From contig NC_090709.1 in assembly GCF_040954835.1 (NCBI RefSeq), positions 44,400,490 through 44,464,489 on the forward strand: DNA of 64,000 bases. Reading direction: 5' to 3'. The number at the start of each line of letters is the position of its first letter. Position 1 is the stretch's first letter. Shown here piece by piece: positions 30,201 to 42,575 of the stretch. The notes beneath the pieces were generated by a model that was not told the DNA's origin, did no database searches, and saw only the letters and a list, made by a program, of their open reading frames with translations. This DNA is from Lepisosteus oculatus (taxonomy: Eukaryota > Chordata > Actinopteri > Semionotiformes > Lepisosteidae). Position numbers and translations under genes: made by a program.

Positions 30201-33200
30201 AGTGTAAAAGCTCTGCTCTTGACCCGGGCTCTGGAGTCAGCAGACTGTAGACTTCAGTAACTGGGGAGACACACAGAGAAATGTCTCATCAGGGCTGCAG
30301 TAACAGAGTAACAGGAATAACAGTTGTTCTGATTCACTTGGGCTGTAGATTCTATTGTAACAGGACTGATCTACTGTACTGGGATTGTAGCTCCTATTGT
30401 AACAGGACTGATCTACTGTGCTGGAACTATAGCTGTTATTGTAAGAGGTCTGTTGTACCGTACTGAGACTGCAGCCCCTATTGTAACAGGACTGTTCTAC
30501 TATACTGGGACTGTAGCTCATATTAAAACATTCCTGTCAAACTATATACAGCACAATATAACAATACAGTTACTGTCATAAAGATTTGTGAGACTAAAAC
30601 TTTTAAGATATTTTACTGAGAATTTGAATCATTGACAGATAAGCTGCACTGATAAATTCAGTCACTGCACAGAAAATCCAGTAACAATATAAGAGAAAAA
30701 CAGGAAATATATAAGATATTCAGAAAGACATCAGTGTGGTTCTCCACTAACCTGTCGTGGAAATCTTTATTGATTCCTTCTTGCAGATGTCCTCCAGTCG
30801 CTCTTTCAGTGCAGAGACAGCTCTCCTCACTGGCTCAGGAGAGAAGTGTGGACTGACAGGGATACTGGGTGAGTCTCCAGCTCCACGAGGGACACAGACA
30901 GACTGGAAATTCTGCAGCAGGGAAGAGGGAGGAGTTTCCAGTCAAACACAACACACATTCCTGGGGAAAAGCCAGGAGCAGCTCTGTGTGAGAGACACCC
31001 TTCCGTACTGCAGAGTCACAGAGCAGTGATGTTACCTGGAGGAAATGGATGTGATCCTCTGTGTGTGAGAGCTGGTTCAGCTCAGCGTCTCTCCTCTTCA
31101 GCTCAGTGATCTCCTTCTCCAGTCGCTCTAGAAGTCCTTCAGCCTGACTCACGGCAGCCCTCTCTTGAGCTCTGATCAACTCTGTGACCTCAGAGCGTGT
31201 TCTCTCAATGGAGCGGATCAGCTCAGTAAAGATCCTGTCAGTGTCCTGTACTGCTGTGTGTGCAGAGCTCTGAGGGAGGAGTCACACAGTGGATTATTAC
31301 ACAGGAAAACACTCAAACTACATTATTCTGTACGCTGTGTTTTCTAAGGGTACTGTCCAATATCCAGCTGTGGAAATGTGTGCCAGTGTGTCCACTGCTC
31401 TGGTCAATACCTACTCTGAGTGACTCTACACCCTGTCTCAGCTCCTGCAGCTCCTTCTCTCTCTCCTGGATTCTCTGCTGGGTTTGTGTCTGTGTCACCC
31501 CCAGCTGCTTCTGTGGAGAAACAGAGACACTCAGGACATTTCTGCTGTAAAAGAATCACATCACAGAGACACCCCTTAGAGTCACCCTGGAAAATTCACA
31601 CTCTGTATCCCTGATGTCTTATCCACATGAGATGTGTTTCTTGGTCCTATATGACAAGCTCCTTTTTCATGTCTAATCTACACCGGCAGCGTGTGCAGCG
31701 CAGCAGAGCACGAGCCTCCACCTCCTGCTCGAGTTTTACACCTCACACCTGGGTCTGCACATCTGTATGTGAAGTGAAATATAAAAACACAGAAATTATA
31801 TCTGAAACACAATCTAGAGCATTCAGTTTTCTTTCTAACAGCTCAATATTATGTCCTGACTGCTCTCTGCACCTCAAAACAGGATTTCAGCAGTGCTGAT
31901 GAGCCCAGTAGCTGCTAGTTTCAGGATGGCCCAGGGCCAAAAGGTATACCGTGTCCCGTGTTGAAGATATAAAGTCCAGCTTTGAATTGTTTCTGCCAAA
32001 GGCTATTGTAAGGACAGTCCTAGATATGACAAACCTGGAGGGGAGACATGTGCATAGCGATAGCTGGAGGGAGGTGGTCTGGTAGACTCTCAACCATACA
32101 TGGGTCTGTTGATTCTCTCTGGCATATACAGATCAAGGAATGAGGCCACCACCAGCTTATAGCATGCCGAGTCTGGTCGGGCCATTTTTCGGGCTACTAT
32201 GTCAATCATTTCATATTCTCTCAAGAGCCAATCGCTTTGACAAGCGGGACACAAGACCTGCTCGACGTCAACGAGACGAACTCGCTGCACTGGAGATGTC
32301 TGGGACAAGTGGGTTGAGTGCCTGCCACTCATTTACAGTCGTGGCCCGGAAGTCACTGTGGATAAGCGCCTGGTCCCCCTCCGAGGTCGCAGTTGTCAGG
32401 ACTGCCAGTCATCAGAGATCAACCCACAAACCACAAACCAGTTCCAGCAGCGGACTAATTATAACAAGCACCCCCACCGCACGTGTTAAACCATCACCAA
32501 CCGCTGTACCGTTCTGCACTCAGCTCTATTTAAACCCTCTAAACTGGCTACTTGCTGCTCGCTATTGACTTCTCTCCTAGAGAGCTCCTACCTCGCTCCT
32601 TTTTTGGAAACCTCTTGTACGACTACTTTCGGCTTTTTGAACTTACCTTTGCTCTTGACCACGAACTCGCCTGTCGATTCAGATTGGACACCTGTGTTGT
32701 TTATGCCTCTACTCTCTCTCTCGTCTGCATAGGATCCTACTACTTCATCACGTGGACTCGTTACAGCTGTCCTTCCCAACAATACATGTCGAGTAAACCA
32801 GGCAAATGTGGCATAAAGATCTGGGCAGCTCTACCTCCCCAGCAGCTGCCCCCCGACAAAAGAACAGACAAAAGGAAGAGGTGCCAGCTCTGTGCCCCAA
32901 GGGGTGTAAAACCCAGCATCGTACACGACAAATATAGGCACACGCCATCATTACCCGCTGCATTCATGTGCGTGAACACACAAACACACACAAATGTCAC
33001 TGTTCATTTTATCTAAAAAGCTTGTTGAATTTGTGATGTTTGCAAAATAAAGGGTCATTTGAACACAATTTGTGACTCTGTCTTTTCTTTGCAGATAACA
33101 TCATATGGTCAGTTGTGACTGGAAACATAACAGAAGTAAATATGTGGCACCTTGCAAAATTTGAAATGGTTTCAAAACTAGTATCTTGGCTAAACCTTGA

Positions 33201-35208
33201 CATAATCTAGTCTTTGATAATCACTCAACATGTTTTCCTCAGGTCTTTACTGTAGTCAAAAAAACACATAAATTGTGCTTATTTTACTCAAAAATGAGTA
33301 GCATAACTTCAGGTAAATTAGGTCTATATACCATAAGTTCCAAAAAGAAGTGCAGAACTTGTGATAATGACTAGGAATGAAGTTTTAACTTAATAAATAT
33401 TTATAATTACTTAATAAACAATAAAATTGGAAACCCATTTTTGGGTGTGAACATCACCAATAGAAAGCTGTCTTTTACATGGGCTGAAGGGGTGTTAGGG
33501 TGGTAAGGAAGCACCAATGACATGCACTTGTGAGGCCAGGAGTTCCTAATCGACTTAATGCTACTTTAACGCTCTGTAACTTTGACTACTGTAATGCTCC
33601 GCTCGGTAGGGTATCTAAACCCAGACTGAACAAATTTCAGCATGTCCAGAATTTGGCAGCCAGAGTCTTCACCAGGTCTAGTGCAAGTGATCCCATTATT
33701 CCTGTCCTGGAGTCCCTGCACTGGCTTCCTATCAGGTTTCGTGTCGACTTCAAAGTCCTCATGCTCCCCTAAAAGTCTCTGCATGGCTTGACACCTCAGT
33801 ACCTGCCAGAGTTACTATCATCCTACTCCCCACCTCACAACCTTCACTCTTCTAATTCTGGTCTCCTGTCTGTCCCCCAGACCAGCACTCTGGGTGACAG
33901 GGCTTCTCCTGCTGCAGCCCAGAGCTCTGGAATTCTATCCCTATGGATATCATAGAGTCACCTTCCCTGAGCTCTTTCAAATCCAGACTCACAGTCTACT
34001 ATTCATTAAGAGCTTTAATTTAACTGGGTCTGTTTCTGCCCCTTTGCTTTTCTGCCGTTTTTCCAAACCCCATTCTACTATCTCTTCTTAGCATGCATTT
34101 TTCTGCACAGTGCTTTGAGAAGCCATTTTAAAGGTACCACATAAAAATAAAGTTTTTTTTTATATTAATAATCCTATTGTGGTGAAATTAAAGAAGGACT
34201 TCATTAGCGAGGGTGCAGTCTGTTCTAGAGGTGTTGAGTGTGCTGTGCATTAATGAGGGTGCAGTATGTTCTAGAGGTGTTGAGTGTGCTGTGCATTAAT
34301 GAGGGTGCAGTCTGTTCTAGAGGTGTTCAGTGTGCTGTGTAGTTGTACAGGTTCATCGGTGCTACATGAGGACAGTAAAGAGAGAAACAGTGAAGATGAG
34401 GAGGAGGAGGAGATAATGAAGAACAGACAGAAGAACAGGAGACACAACCTGTGTGGATCACAGCTGAGTACATAAGCTGGACTCAGCAGTGGAGAGATAC
34501 AGCATTGCAGATACAGTAAATACAGTCCAGAGATCAGTTAGAGCCCCAAATATCCTAAATATCCATTTTACATCTTGTACTAGACACTAAATGCAGACTC
34601 AAAGTCCTCACCTGTTTCTCAGTCCTTCCTGCTGCAGCTGAGGCAGTATCATGGCCTCTGTGGTCATCCATTGCACAGAGATAACAAACACACTTCTCAT
34701 CAGTACGGCAATAGACCTCACACAGTTTGTGATGAGTGGAGCAGATCTTCTCCTGCAGTTGTCCTGTGGCATCAGTCAGCTTGTGTCTCTTCAATGGAAC
34801 AGCTTCATAGTGAGGCTGGAGGTGAGTCTGACAGTAAGAGGCCAGACACACCAGACAGGATTTCACAGCTCCCCTCTTTCTCCCAGTGCAGACATCACAT
34901 AGCACGTCTCCAGGGCCAGCAGGACTGTTAGCAGGTGGAGGTGGAGGTGGACTGCACCCTGTCTCCTTCAGTTTCTCCACCACTTCAGCCAGGATGGTGT
35001 TTCTGTGAAGATCAGGTCTTGGAGTGAAGGTCTGTCTGCACTGGGGGCAGCTGTAGATCCCAGTCTGATCTTCCTGATCCCAGTGGTTCTTAATACAACT
35101 CATACAGTAACTGTGTCCACAGAGCAGAGTCACTGGATCCTTCAGCAAATCCAGACACACTGAACAGCTGAACTGGTCCTGAGAAACTGAAATACTGCCT
35201 TCTGCCAT
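30201..35208 (-). CDS. TRIM E3 ligase-like gene (RING, B-boxes, coiled coil), left copy
   Basis: Exons on the minus strand are 35208-34612, 31510-31415 (96 bp), 31269-31036 (234 bp), 30911-30752 (160 bp) and 30260-30201 (60 bp). All have GT-AG sites and one frame, about 382 residues. The first exon (199 aa) has a C3HC4 RING (C15, C18, C30, H32, C35, C38, C54, C57), a first B-box from C104 to H142, and a second B-box (C156, H159, C167, D170, C175, C178, H183, H186). The start MAEGSISVSQDQF is typical of fish TRIM (finTRIM-like) proteins. Exons 2-3 give the coiled coil. The family are ubiquitin ligases of innate immunity that usually end in PRY-SPRY. No SPRY exon for this copy lies in the window; the 6.8-kb element starts 265 bp downstream of exon 5. 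Confidence 0.88.
30310..30530 (+). repeat. 42-bp minisatellite in TRIM intron 4
   Basis: Four to five units of actgatctactgtactggga plus ttgtagctcctattgtaacagg. A shorter version is at 46445-46560 in the right copy. Confidence 0.9.
31900..33010 (+). mobile_element. piggyBac (PGBD4-like) transposon fossil
   Basis: Pieces in shifting frames match piggyBac transposase in order: FELFLPKAIV and DSWREV (about 31975-32085), YMGLLILSGIYRSRNEAT-like (32095-32150), FDKRDTRPARRQRDELAAL (32238-32295), then VWDKWVECLPL and EVTVDKRLVPLRGR (32300-32390), which includes the first catalytic Asp. After a foreign insert come QYMSSKPGKCGIKIWAA (32780-32830) and a C-terminal Cys motif KRCQLC (32875-32895). Frameshifts, an internal deletion and an insert make it dead. 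It is private to the left duplicate. Confidence 0.75.
32392..32760 (+). mobile_element. Insert of about 365 bp within the piggyBac fossil
   Basis: It separates two motifs that are adjacent in piggyBac transposases. Origin unknown; it contains ctatttaaaccctctaaact and could be a short interspersed element. No clear target duplication is visible. Confidence 0.45.
33480..34175 (+). mobile_element. L2-type LINE 3' end (left copy)
   Basis: A decayed frame gives the L2/Maui C-terminal signature: LAARVFTRSSASD, VLESLHWLPIRFRVDFKVL, then SLHGLTPQYLPELLSSYSPP. It ends with gctttgagaagccattttaa and an A-rich tail. The same fragment is at 49390-50080, so it predates the duplication. Confidence 0.85.
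34195..34345 (+). repeat. 46-bp minisatellite, about three units
   Basis: Units of ttaatgagggtgcagtctgt plus tctagaggtgttgagtgtgctgtgca. The right copy (50105-50345) has about five units. Confidence 0.9.
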
Positions 35209-35209
35209 T

Positions 35210-36080
35210 TTTTTGACAAGTAAAAACTGCACAGAGAGGAGCAGTAGAGACAGAGCTGCAGTGAGTCTGTTTCAAGTGAAACGAAACTGATCTCTGAGTT
35301 TCACTTCCTGGATCTGCACAGAGCTGTAGGGGTGTGAGTGTTCGGGGGTGTGGTTGTTAGGGGGTGTGATTAAGGTTATTAGGGGGAGTGGTTTAGAAAC
35401 AGCTGTGATTTCTTTTGTGGTTGTTGTTTGAAAGAAGGTGTGGTGTTGTAGGGATGTGACTTATCGTGTCATATTGCACTTTTTAATGTTTTAATGTCAG
35501 TAGCTGCTCATGTACAGATATTAATGTGAAGTCAGTCCAGTGGTTTGTGTTCCCAATAATCAAAACAATAAAATACTAACTCACCATGAGAAGATCAGAG
35601 CATGATGGTGACAAAGAAGAGGAGGCCAGCTGGCCCATCCAGCTGTTTTAACAAACCCCTGATCTTTGTGTGAGATTGACAACACCCCGTGTGTCTGATT
35701 ATTATTAGAAACAAAGTAATCTGACTATCTCATCACGTTACTCTAAAGTGTTGTGGAACCTGTTTCACACACCCACCACTGTTTGTGTAAAGTAGTACTC
35801 CTGTGACAGAAACCCACTTTCTTGTCAACACCTCTGAGAAGTTAATCAGTCTGGATACAGTAAGTCCTTCCTGAATCTCCTGCAGCTGTGATTCACTGGT
35901 GTTCAGTGTGACATTTTCAGAGGTCGTCTGGTCACAACCAACTGGGATCTCAAGGCTGGGATCCTTAATACAAACACCAAACTCCAGGATTACTCACTTT
36001 GTCCTTTTCAAGAGTCCAAGACAAGCCATTGTCAAAAACCAGACTTTCAAATCGTTCTCAAACAAAAGACCCCTAACTCC
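35210..36080. other. Upstream region of the left TRIM gene
   Basis: Probable promoter and 5' UTR side of the TRIM gene, matching 51174-51480 in part. No clear TATA box or interferon-response element is called. From about 35660 the sequence is private to this copy. Confidence 0.4.
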
Positions 36081-36081
36081 A

Positions 36082-36730
36082 GATGCAGACACTCAAAACG
36101 CGCAGTATTTCTTCCTAATACAGTAAAGGTTGTGTGGTGCATTGCGGTATGCAGTTTGCTGGCCAAAGATTATCAATAAGTGGCTCTTATTGTGCATTAG
36201 ATGTTAGTGAAACGCCTGCTTCATTGAATCTCTATCTCTGCTGTGCATGTTTAAATCCACTTTACATGGAATATTAAGATGGAATTGTACAACTAAAGGG
36301 AAATTGTGGTAGTATTCTGGTAAAATCAGAAGTATACCATAATTTATACCTAATGTAATTCAGATTTCAGCAACAAGTAATCAAGAAATAATTTAACTTT
36401 AAATTTTGAATATAAAACATGTAAAGGGAAATGTTGCTAGTAAAACAAAAAATCAGAAGTGGAACATGATATATACCTCATGTAATTCAAACTTCAGCAA
36501 CAAGTAATCAGGAAACAATTTAACTTTAATTTTTTTATTAAAAATATATTTCACACATACCGCACTGTAGTGGTTTTAAAGCCATACAGTCTCATATGTA
36601 ATATATACCTCATGTACATGCAGTAGATGGTAGTGGTAGCTAAATATATAAAAAAGTACACAGTATTCCACCATCTTCATAAATATTTTATGCATCAAAG
36701 TCTTTAACTCAGTAATGTACGGTGGTTTAA
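36082..36730 (+). repeat. AT-rich repeat family X, copy 3
   Basis: Starts agatgcagacactcaaaacg, like the end of the 6.8-kb element, then gcagtatttcttcctaatac. A sister copy is at 51875-52345 with its first bases missing. Confidence 0.75.
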
Positions 36731-37176
36731 TTCACTTGTTCTATGTATATGAAGTATATATTCTTCATTAAAAAACTATAATGTTTTATCCTTTTCAAAG
36801 AATTTGTAATAAGAACACTTGCTGCCATTGTTATAAAAAAGGTGTAATACTGATTTAATACCACATTATAGGGAATATTAATATGGAATTAATATTAATA
36901 TGGAATCCTGTAACTAGAGAAAATTGGACAGTTACAAATATCACTTGTGGATATTTTGACATCCATATTCATTATAGTGGTAATGGATCAATAAACTGTA
37001 ATGTAGGGTACTGTCCCCGGAAGGCAGTTTAGTGCAGTAGTTAAGACAAGTGGTTGCTGTTCTGATGAATGTAGTTCAAGTCCTGATAATCACCAGGTCT
37101 TTACAACACAAATTAAACTTTTAATATTAATAATATTACCAGTGGGACAGAGAGCTGGGAGAGAGTCAGTCTGTGT

Positions 37177-37844
37177 TCATGAGTCACTGACAGGCTTAAT
37201 CTTCACACTGACAGCAGGCAGCAGCTCAAGGTCTTTATTACGATCCCAGGTACCGAAGACAGGATAGATCTTCTCCCCCTGAGTGAAGACCATGTCAGTG
37301 AAAGTGTAGAAATGAGCTCTGGACTCCACTGTGTAAAAGGAGACCTTCCTCTCCTCAATATCCACACATACCCCCAGCTTCCTGGGCTGCAGACTGAGGG
37401 GGAGACGAGTCTCAGTGTCAGTGAGAGCAGAGAAACCTGTAGAGTCAAAGTCCAGACACCAGTAACCCTGCTGGGGAGAGAATCTGAACCAATCTTTCCT
37501 CTCTGCACACTCTCTGGTCACTCCTATTCTCCAGCTGTCATTCACCTCCACCTCCCAGTAGTGTCTCCCTGAAGTGAAGGACTCCCTACTCAGGACACAG
37601 GGCTAGGAATCAAATCTTTGAGGATTGTCAGAGAGCTTCTGTTCCTCCACATCCTCATCACCATCATCACTGTCATCGCTGTCATCGCTGTCATCACTGA
37701 CAATGCAGACAACGCTGAAAACGCAGACATTACTGTCATCACTGTCAGAGAGATCCTGTTCCTCCTCTCCCTTTCTCACTCTCTTCCCATCCTCAGACAG
37801 GCTGAGCCCATAGTGAGCTGTATCAGGGTCCAGAGTCACAGCAG
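37177..37844 (-). pseudogene. PRY-SPRY (B30.2) exon of a TRIM gene, with in-frame stop
   Basis: The exon starts after an acceptor (gttttattccccag) and its phase fits exon 5 of either TRIM copy. PRY motifs LDPDTAH and LSEDGKRV are followed by an unusual acidic insert of about 39 residues with repeated DDS/DDSD, then NPQRFDS. A TAG (37605-37603) stands where the family has W in FDSWPCV. After it the SPRY continues open: SRESFTSGRHYWEVEV, WRIGVT, WCLDFD, LGVCVDIEERKVSFY, YPVFGTWD, stop at 37177. SPRY domains bind the target in TRIM proteins. By position it is the last exon of the right-hand gene (8.5 kb intron). As read, that protein would be cut within PRY-SPRY. Confidence 0.8.
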
Positions 37845-37959
37845 CTGGGGAATAAAACAGCAAACATCACAACAGGCTCCTGCCGATTACATTCCAGTTC
37901 AACTCAATTATACTGTGAAATGTCTTTGTCCCCTAAACACACCAAGAGAGAAAAACAAG

Positions 37960-39380
37960 TAAATTACTGTAGCGATGGCAATAATCATGCAGATGTATGG
38001 TAGTGGAATTGTTCTTTTATTGATCAGAAATGCATAGTATGCTTAAAAGCTGCTCTCCCTAGCAACACCATCTATCCCATCATACACTGCTGAGGCTGAC
38101 ATAAGCGCCTGATGAAGGCGCTACATTACTAATTACTTCTCTCCCCTGCCAGAGAAAGAACATATTCTGTTATTGTTTCACTAAGTATCAGACATCCAAA
38201 TGATCTCCAAAATCCTCTTAATATTCTAGCGCTCGTGGGGTTTGTGCAGGAATAATCAAGACAACATTTTTGATTGCAGACACACTTGCAGACAACGGAG
38301 AAAATAGGAGTAAATGATTAACTCCAGTTACATAAAGTGTTATAGTGACTATTCATACCAGCAAGGTGACCCTCAGAACATCCTCCGATTACAGTTCCCA
38401 GCCTGCACAGCAACACAAGAGAAACTACAGCTGGACCACTCATTTTCAAATACTTCAAAACCCACCACAACGACCTGTATACTGTAAGAAACTGGACAAC
38501 CTGTCTTTTAAAACGGTTAATTTCAAATCCCAGTTCAACAGCTCGTTCATCTTCTCTAAGACCATTTTCCTGATGATGCAGAATAAAAAAGTGCTGTATT
38601 CAAAGAGTGTATAATGGTGAATTTTACAGAAAAATGTAATGGCAAAAGCAAAACCTTGCTAAAATATAAGAAAGCCATCACACGTACTTTGAAAATGCCA
38701 AGAAATATTCAAAATATTCAATTTAAACCAGAAATAACACATCAAGAAACCCAAACAGAAAGACAAGAGAAACAGAGGCGCTCATACTGACTTCAGACTG
38801 CTCGCGCTCAGCTGTCCGCCTTTCTGATAGGAGACAATACGAGCAGTATTAACTCTTAATTCTTAATACTTAATGCTAAATAAATACTCTCCCTTTGTCT
38901 GTCTGCCAATTTAGTGAAAATCAAAGAGATTCCTCACAGTGCTAAATTTTTCTTTACTCCTGCAGTCTAGAAAGGGTGGCACCTACCTACATGTACTACG
39001 TACGTACTACGATACAGTGCGCGCTAATACTTCAGTAGACACAAGAGATACTCTGTAATTCTATACCACTCTATAGGAATGCGTGCTACGGACGCAAGTG
39101 ACCCATTGTATTTAAAAAAGCTACTGTATCTCCACCAAATAGGGAGAGAGGAGAATGTGCGTGATTTTGGAACAATGCCAACGTTGTAAACACAGGAATG
39201 CATAGAAATGCGTGCTACGAACGCTGGTAATCTTGTGAGCAAAGGAAAGCGTGAAAAATAACAGAAAAATATTTAAGAACTGTTCTAAGTTAATTTGAGA
39301 AAAATACACCGAGCGTCTCTGTGTTTCTCTCCCATGCGCATGAAATAAATACTTAAAATAAACACTGAAATAAAAACGGA
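37960..39380. other. Non-coding stretch
   Basis: No gene, RNA or repeat is recognised with confidence on either strand. Confidence 0.4.
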
Positions 39381-39394
39381 AACGTGGAAAAATG

Positions 39395-39985
39395 CGTGCT
39401 TGCGGATGGCTAAAGCAGGTAAGCCCCACACTATTATGTGTGGAGAAAAAGCTGCTGAACAGCTCGACCTGCTGCCCCCCGAAAGACACAGTCATTCATA
39501 GAATTATTGAAATGAAATATTATATCAAAAGTACGCTGACAGCACGCGTTAAGATGAGCAGATGTTGTTCACTGCAATTAGATGAGTCTGTAGTCGATTT
39601 GGCCAATTTGCTCGTTTACGTTAGATACGAGTTTGAGGGTACGTCCCGTGAGGACTTTCGGTTCTGTAAGCCGCTACCAACAGGAACTACAGGAGAGCAC
39701 GTATTTCAGCTTCTGAATGAATTTATCGAAGAGAATGGCATCGACTGGATAAAATGTGTCGGAGTTTGTACAGACGGTGCTAGAGCAATGACAAGCCGAC
39801 ACAGCAGTGTAGTTGCATGAATTAGAGAGGTTGCTCCAGAAATTAATGGTTTCATTGCAACATCCACCGCGAGACCTTTGCCGTCAAGAAAATGCCTGAC
39901 GATTTAATATCTGTTAGACTCTGTTGTGAATTGTATCAAGGCTCGAAAAATTAATTCACATCTGCTTTGCTCGACTAAACAGGCT
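39395..39985 (+). mobile_element. hAT/ZBED5-like transposase fossil
   Basis: A 142-residue frame holds CSLQLDESVVDLANLLVYVRY, EDFRFCKPLPTGTTGEHVF and ENGIDWIKCVGVCTDGARAMT, the central part of ZBED5/FAM200/GTF2IRD2-type hAT-derived proteins (DE in LDES and D in CTDGA are conserved). A TGA at 39818 replaces the usual Arg after VVA, and the match continues in decayed form (REVAPEIN). The N-terminal zinc finger and C-terminal dimerisation region are missing. It lies in the long intron of the right TRIM gene and is probably non-functional. Confidence 0.75.
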
Positions 39986-39989
39986 CACC

Positions 39990-42470
39990 CCTCTCACTGA
40001 AATGGTGCTTTTTTATTTTTATGTTTTTTTTTCTGTAAAACACTTTGAGAAGCCACATTTTAATATATCAAACAAAGTTTATTATTATAATATTTATTAT
40101 ATGTATGTGTGAGGGTGTGTGCACATGCGTTCATGTTGGTCAATTTCTGGGGTTCCTATGAGATGATGACTTGTAGGTGGTACTTGGATGCTTTGGTTGG
40201 ATTAGGGGTGGTACTTGGTCCAAAAAGTTTGAGAACCACTGCTCTAGATCACTCATGTTTGAAATGAGGTCCCCAATTTCACAGGCAAACACCCCAATAC
40301 ACACTCACTCTGGTGGGACTAATGAAATAATATTGACACTCCAGTGTCATTCTTAGTGAAACACACCACTGGGTTTCTTAATGACCAGGACCATGTAAGA
40401 ACACCAGCTGGGCTGAAGAGAAAGACCCCAAAGTTATTACCCCTGGCCAGTAAGAGGAGCACTACAGCCCCAGTAAATACCCCTCTTAATCTAACCATGA
40501 GCACCTGACTCTGACATGTCTGAGCTGCGCTGAGGAAAACAGGCCACAGAGACACAGAGACACTCCAGACATATTTCTGGAAAAAAATAATCTAAAGGAG
40601 CACATGCTCTGTCTCTTGTACACATGAAGTACAACACTCTGTCAGTGAGCGTTCCTGGGTTAAATGTGTGTCGTTTTTACCATTTCTGTGAGAAGTAGAA
40701 TTGACACAGCTTTCCAAACGTCTGTTACTCTTGATGTGAAACTGCAGAAACATGTCCTGTACAGGGTGTTTGCTCACTCTTTAAACACTGAACAGAATAC
40801 ATTTACAATGACTTATACCTCCTGTTGTCTTCCTGTCACTGTTACTGTTGGTCCCAGTAAACAGCAAGCCAAACATCTGTACTTTTTGACTAAAGGTCTG
40901 TATGACTAAAATGTTCTAAAAGGTCTGTTTTAGTGAACTAAAAGGAAGACTTATGTGGCATTACGCAGGGGTATGCCCAGTGTGGAGCCAGAGCCCAGGT
41001 AGATGCCTCGCCTTTGTAGTCCCAGCAGTCTTGGCTTTTAGCTGATGAGCCACAGCTGGGATTGGTCCTATAAAGGCACTGCTTTTTCACTCTTCTTGTA
41101 TTATTTTTGGTCCCTGCTAAAGTCGCAGGATGTGGGCCGTTGAGGCAGTTACAGGCTGGGATTGATTGGGTTATGGAGATTGCCAGGATGGTGTCAATGT
41201 TGTCTCTCACCCAAAGACTTGCAACTTCAGTTGTTCTAAAGAATACAGTCTAGCAGGAAACAGTCAGGAACAACTCACTCAGGAAGTAATGAGAACTGAT
41301 GATTGGGGGTGTGAGGAGTCACTGAAACAGTTTTAACCAGACATACAGAGGAACAGGGAGAGCAGGAGAGTGAACAAAGAAGTGATAAGAGCCCATAACA
41401 TCTAAGGTCGGCGCTCCCACACCCCTCAAACAACACAAGCTTCCTCCTGGTATAATACTGGGCAAAGCCATTTCCAACAGGGACAGCGGAGAACCCCCTG
41501 AGGGGGATTGGCTAAGAGGAGGAATAAAAACATCTGAGCCGGAACAGAGTGGGCTCCTGACTCCCACAAGACCCTGAAGACGACACAGACAGCACAAGGG
41601 AAGCTGCAGAGTGCGAGACCACAGGGGCAAGGAACTATTGGTCTAGGAACTGATGACTACGGGAGACACTGGCATTGGAACATAGGTAGTGTACATAAAC
41701 TTGTAAATCTCTTTAGGAAAGGAACAAAGAAACCATCCCAGCTAGCTGATACAAACCAAGGGAAATGTAGCACAGCCCATGGGAGGATTTCTATTCATAC
41801 CCAAATGGAGACTGGGGAAGTTGGACTTAGTAGTATCCCTCTCTTCTAAGTGTCTGCTCTCCTCTGAGCCATCAAAGACTTTCACAGATAGAAGAAAAAT
41901 TCTAGTGTCCTCTCTTCAGCACTTTAAGGAAAAGGATAGCTGACACTCAGGAATTCAGTACAACCCTTGTAAGGACCTTTTGCTGCAGCAGATGCTGTTT
42001 TCACTGTGTCATTGGGTGATGGTGAATGTGAATGTACTTAGAAAATAAAAAGGGCACTTATACAATACAAATGCTTGTCGCTGGTCTGTGTGTGCATTGG
42101 TGATTCTGGGAGATAAACAGAACCTGTGGTAATGTAGAGGGGCCCTAGCACCCCATTTGTATTGCTACAGTAGGTGGTGTCATCATATATATGAGGCAGG
42201 AAATGATTCAGCTCACTCTGACACTAGCACATGGAGCATTGACTGTTTACCAGTGCTCTCCGCAGCTACACACGGATACACCTGTCTCTACATTCATCTG
42301 CACAAACAGACACAGAATTACTGTTTCTTCACCCTTCAAATTACACCTCTCCTGCATTTCACTGTCTAAAATATCAGCATACTGTAATCTAAAAGCTTTT
42401 TAGACTTTTGTGATTAGAGATTTAACAACGACTAACAATAACATGAAACATTCTTGTTTTGGCAGGAATC
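39990..42470. other. Repeat-like non-coding DNA
   Basis: Near 40040 is an L2-tail-like cactttgagaagccaca. The rest (40260-42470) has no supported feature. Frames such as 41319-41630 minus carry no domain. Confidence 0.4.
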
Positions 42471-42575
42471 CAAGAACAACCAGAAGAAGGTTCCACAGCC
42501 GAAATGTTGTGTCTGTTTTCTTCTCTTTTCAGCAGGAATAAACCTTAACTTGTTCCTTTGCAGCCTATGCATGCT
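42470..42575 (+). repeat. Dispersed 3'-end-like module, second copy
   Basis: agaagaaggttccacagccgaaa, a T-rich tract and cagcaggaataaacctt match 22655-22735. See the hammerhead-like finding. Confidence 0.5.

Larger units (their letters stand above)
29938..36900. repeat. Segmental duplication, left copy (TRIM block)
   Basis: Matches 45735-52450 in direct orientation, about 15.9 kb away, including all five TRIM exons, intron minisatellites, an L2 LINE 3' end and repeat family X. The match breaks where each copy has private insertions (31890-33480; 35660-36080). Confidence 0.9.

Noticed and set aside
38090-38130. Hammerhead ribozyme from gcctgatgaaggcgctaca
   Set aside because: A CTGATGA box is present but no GAAA box with a closing hairpin follows.
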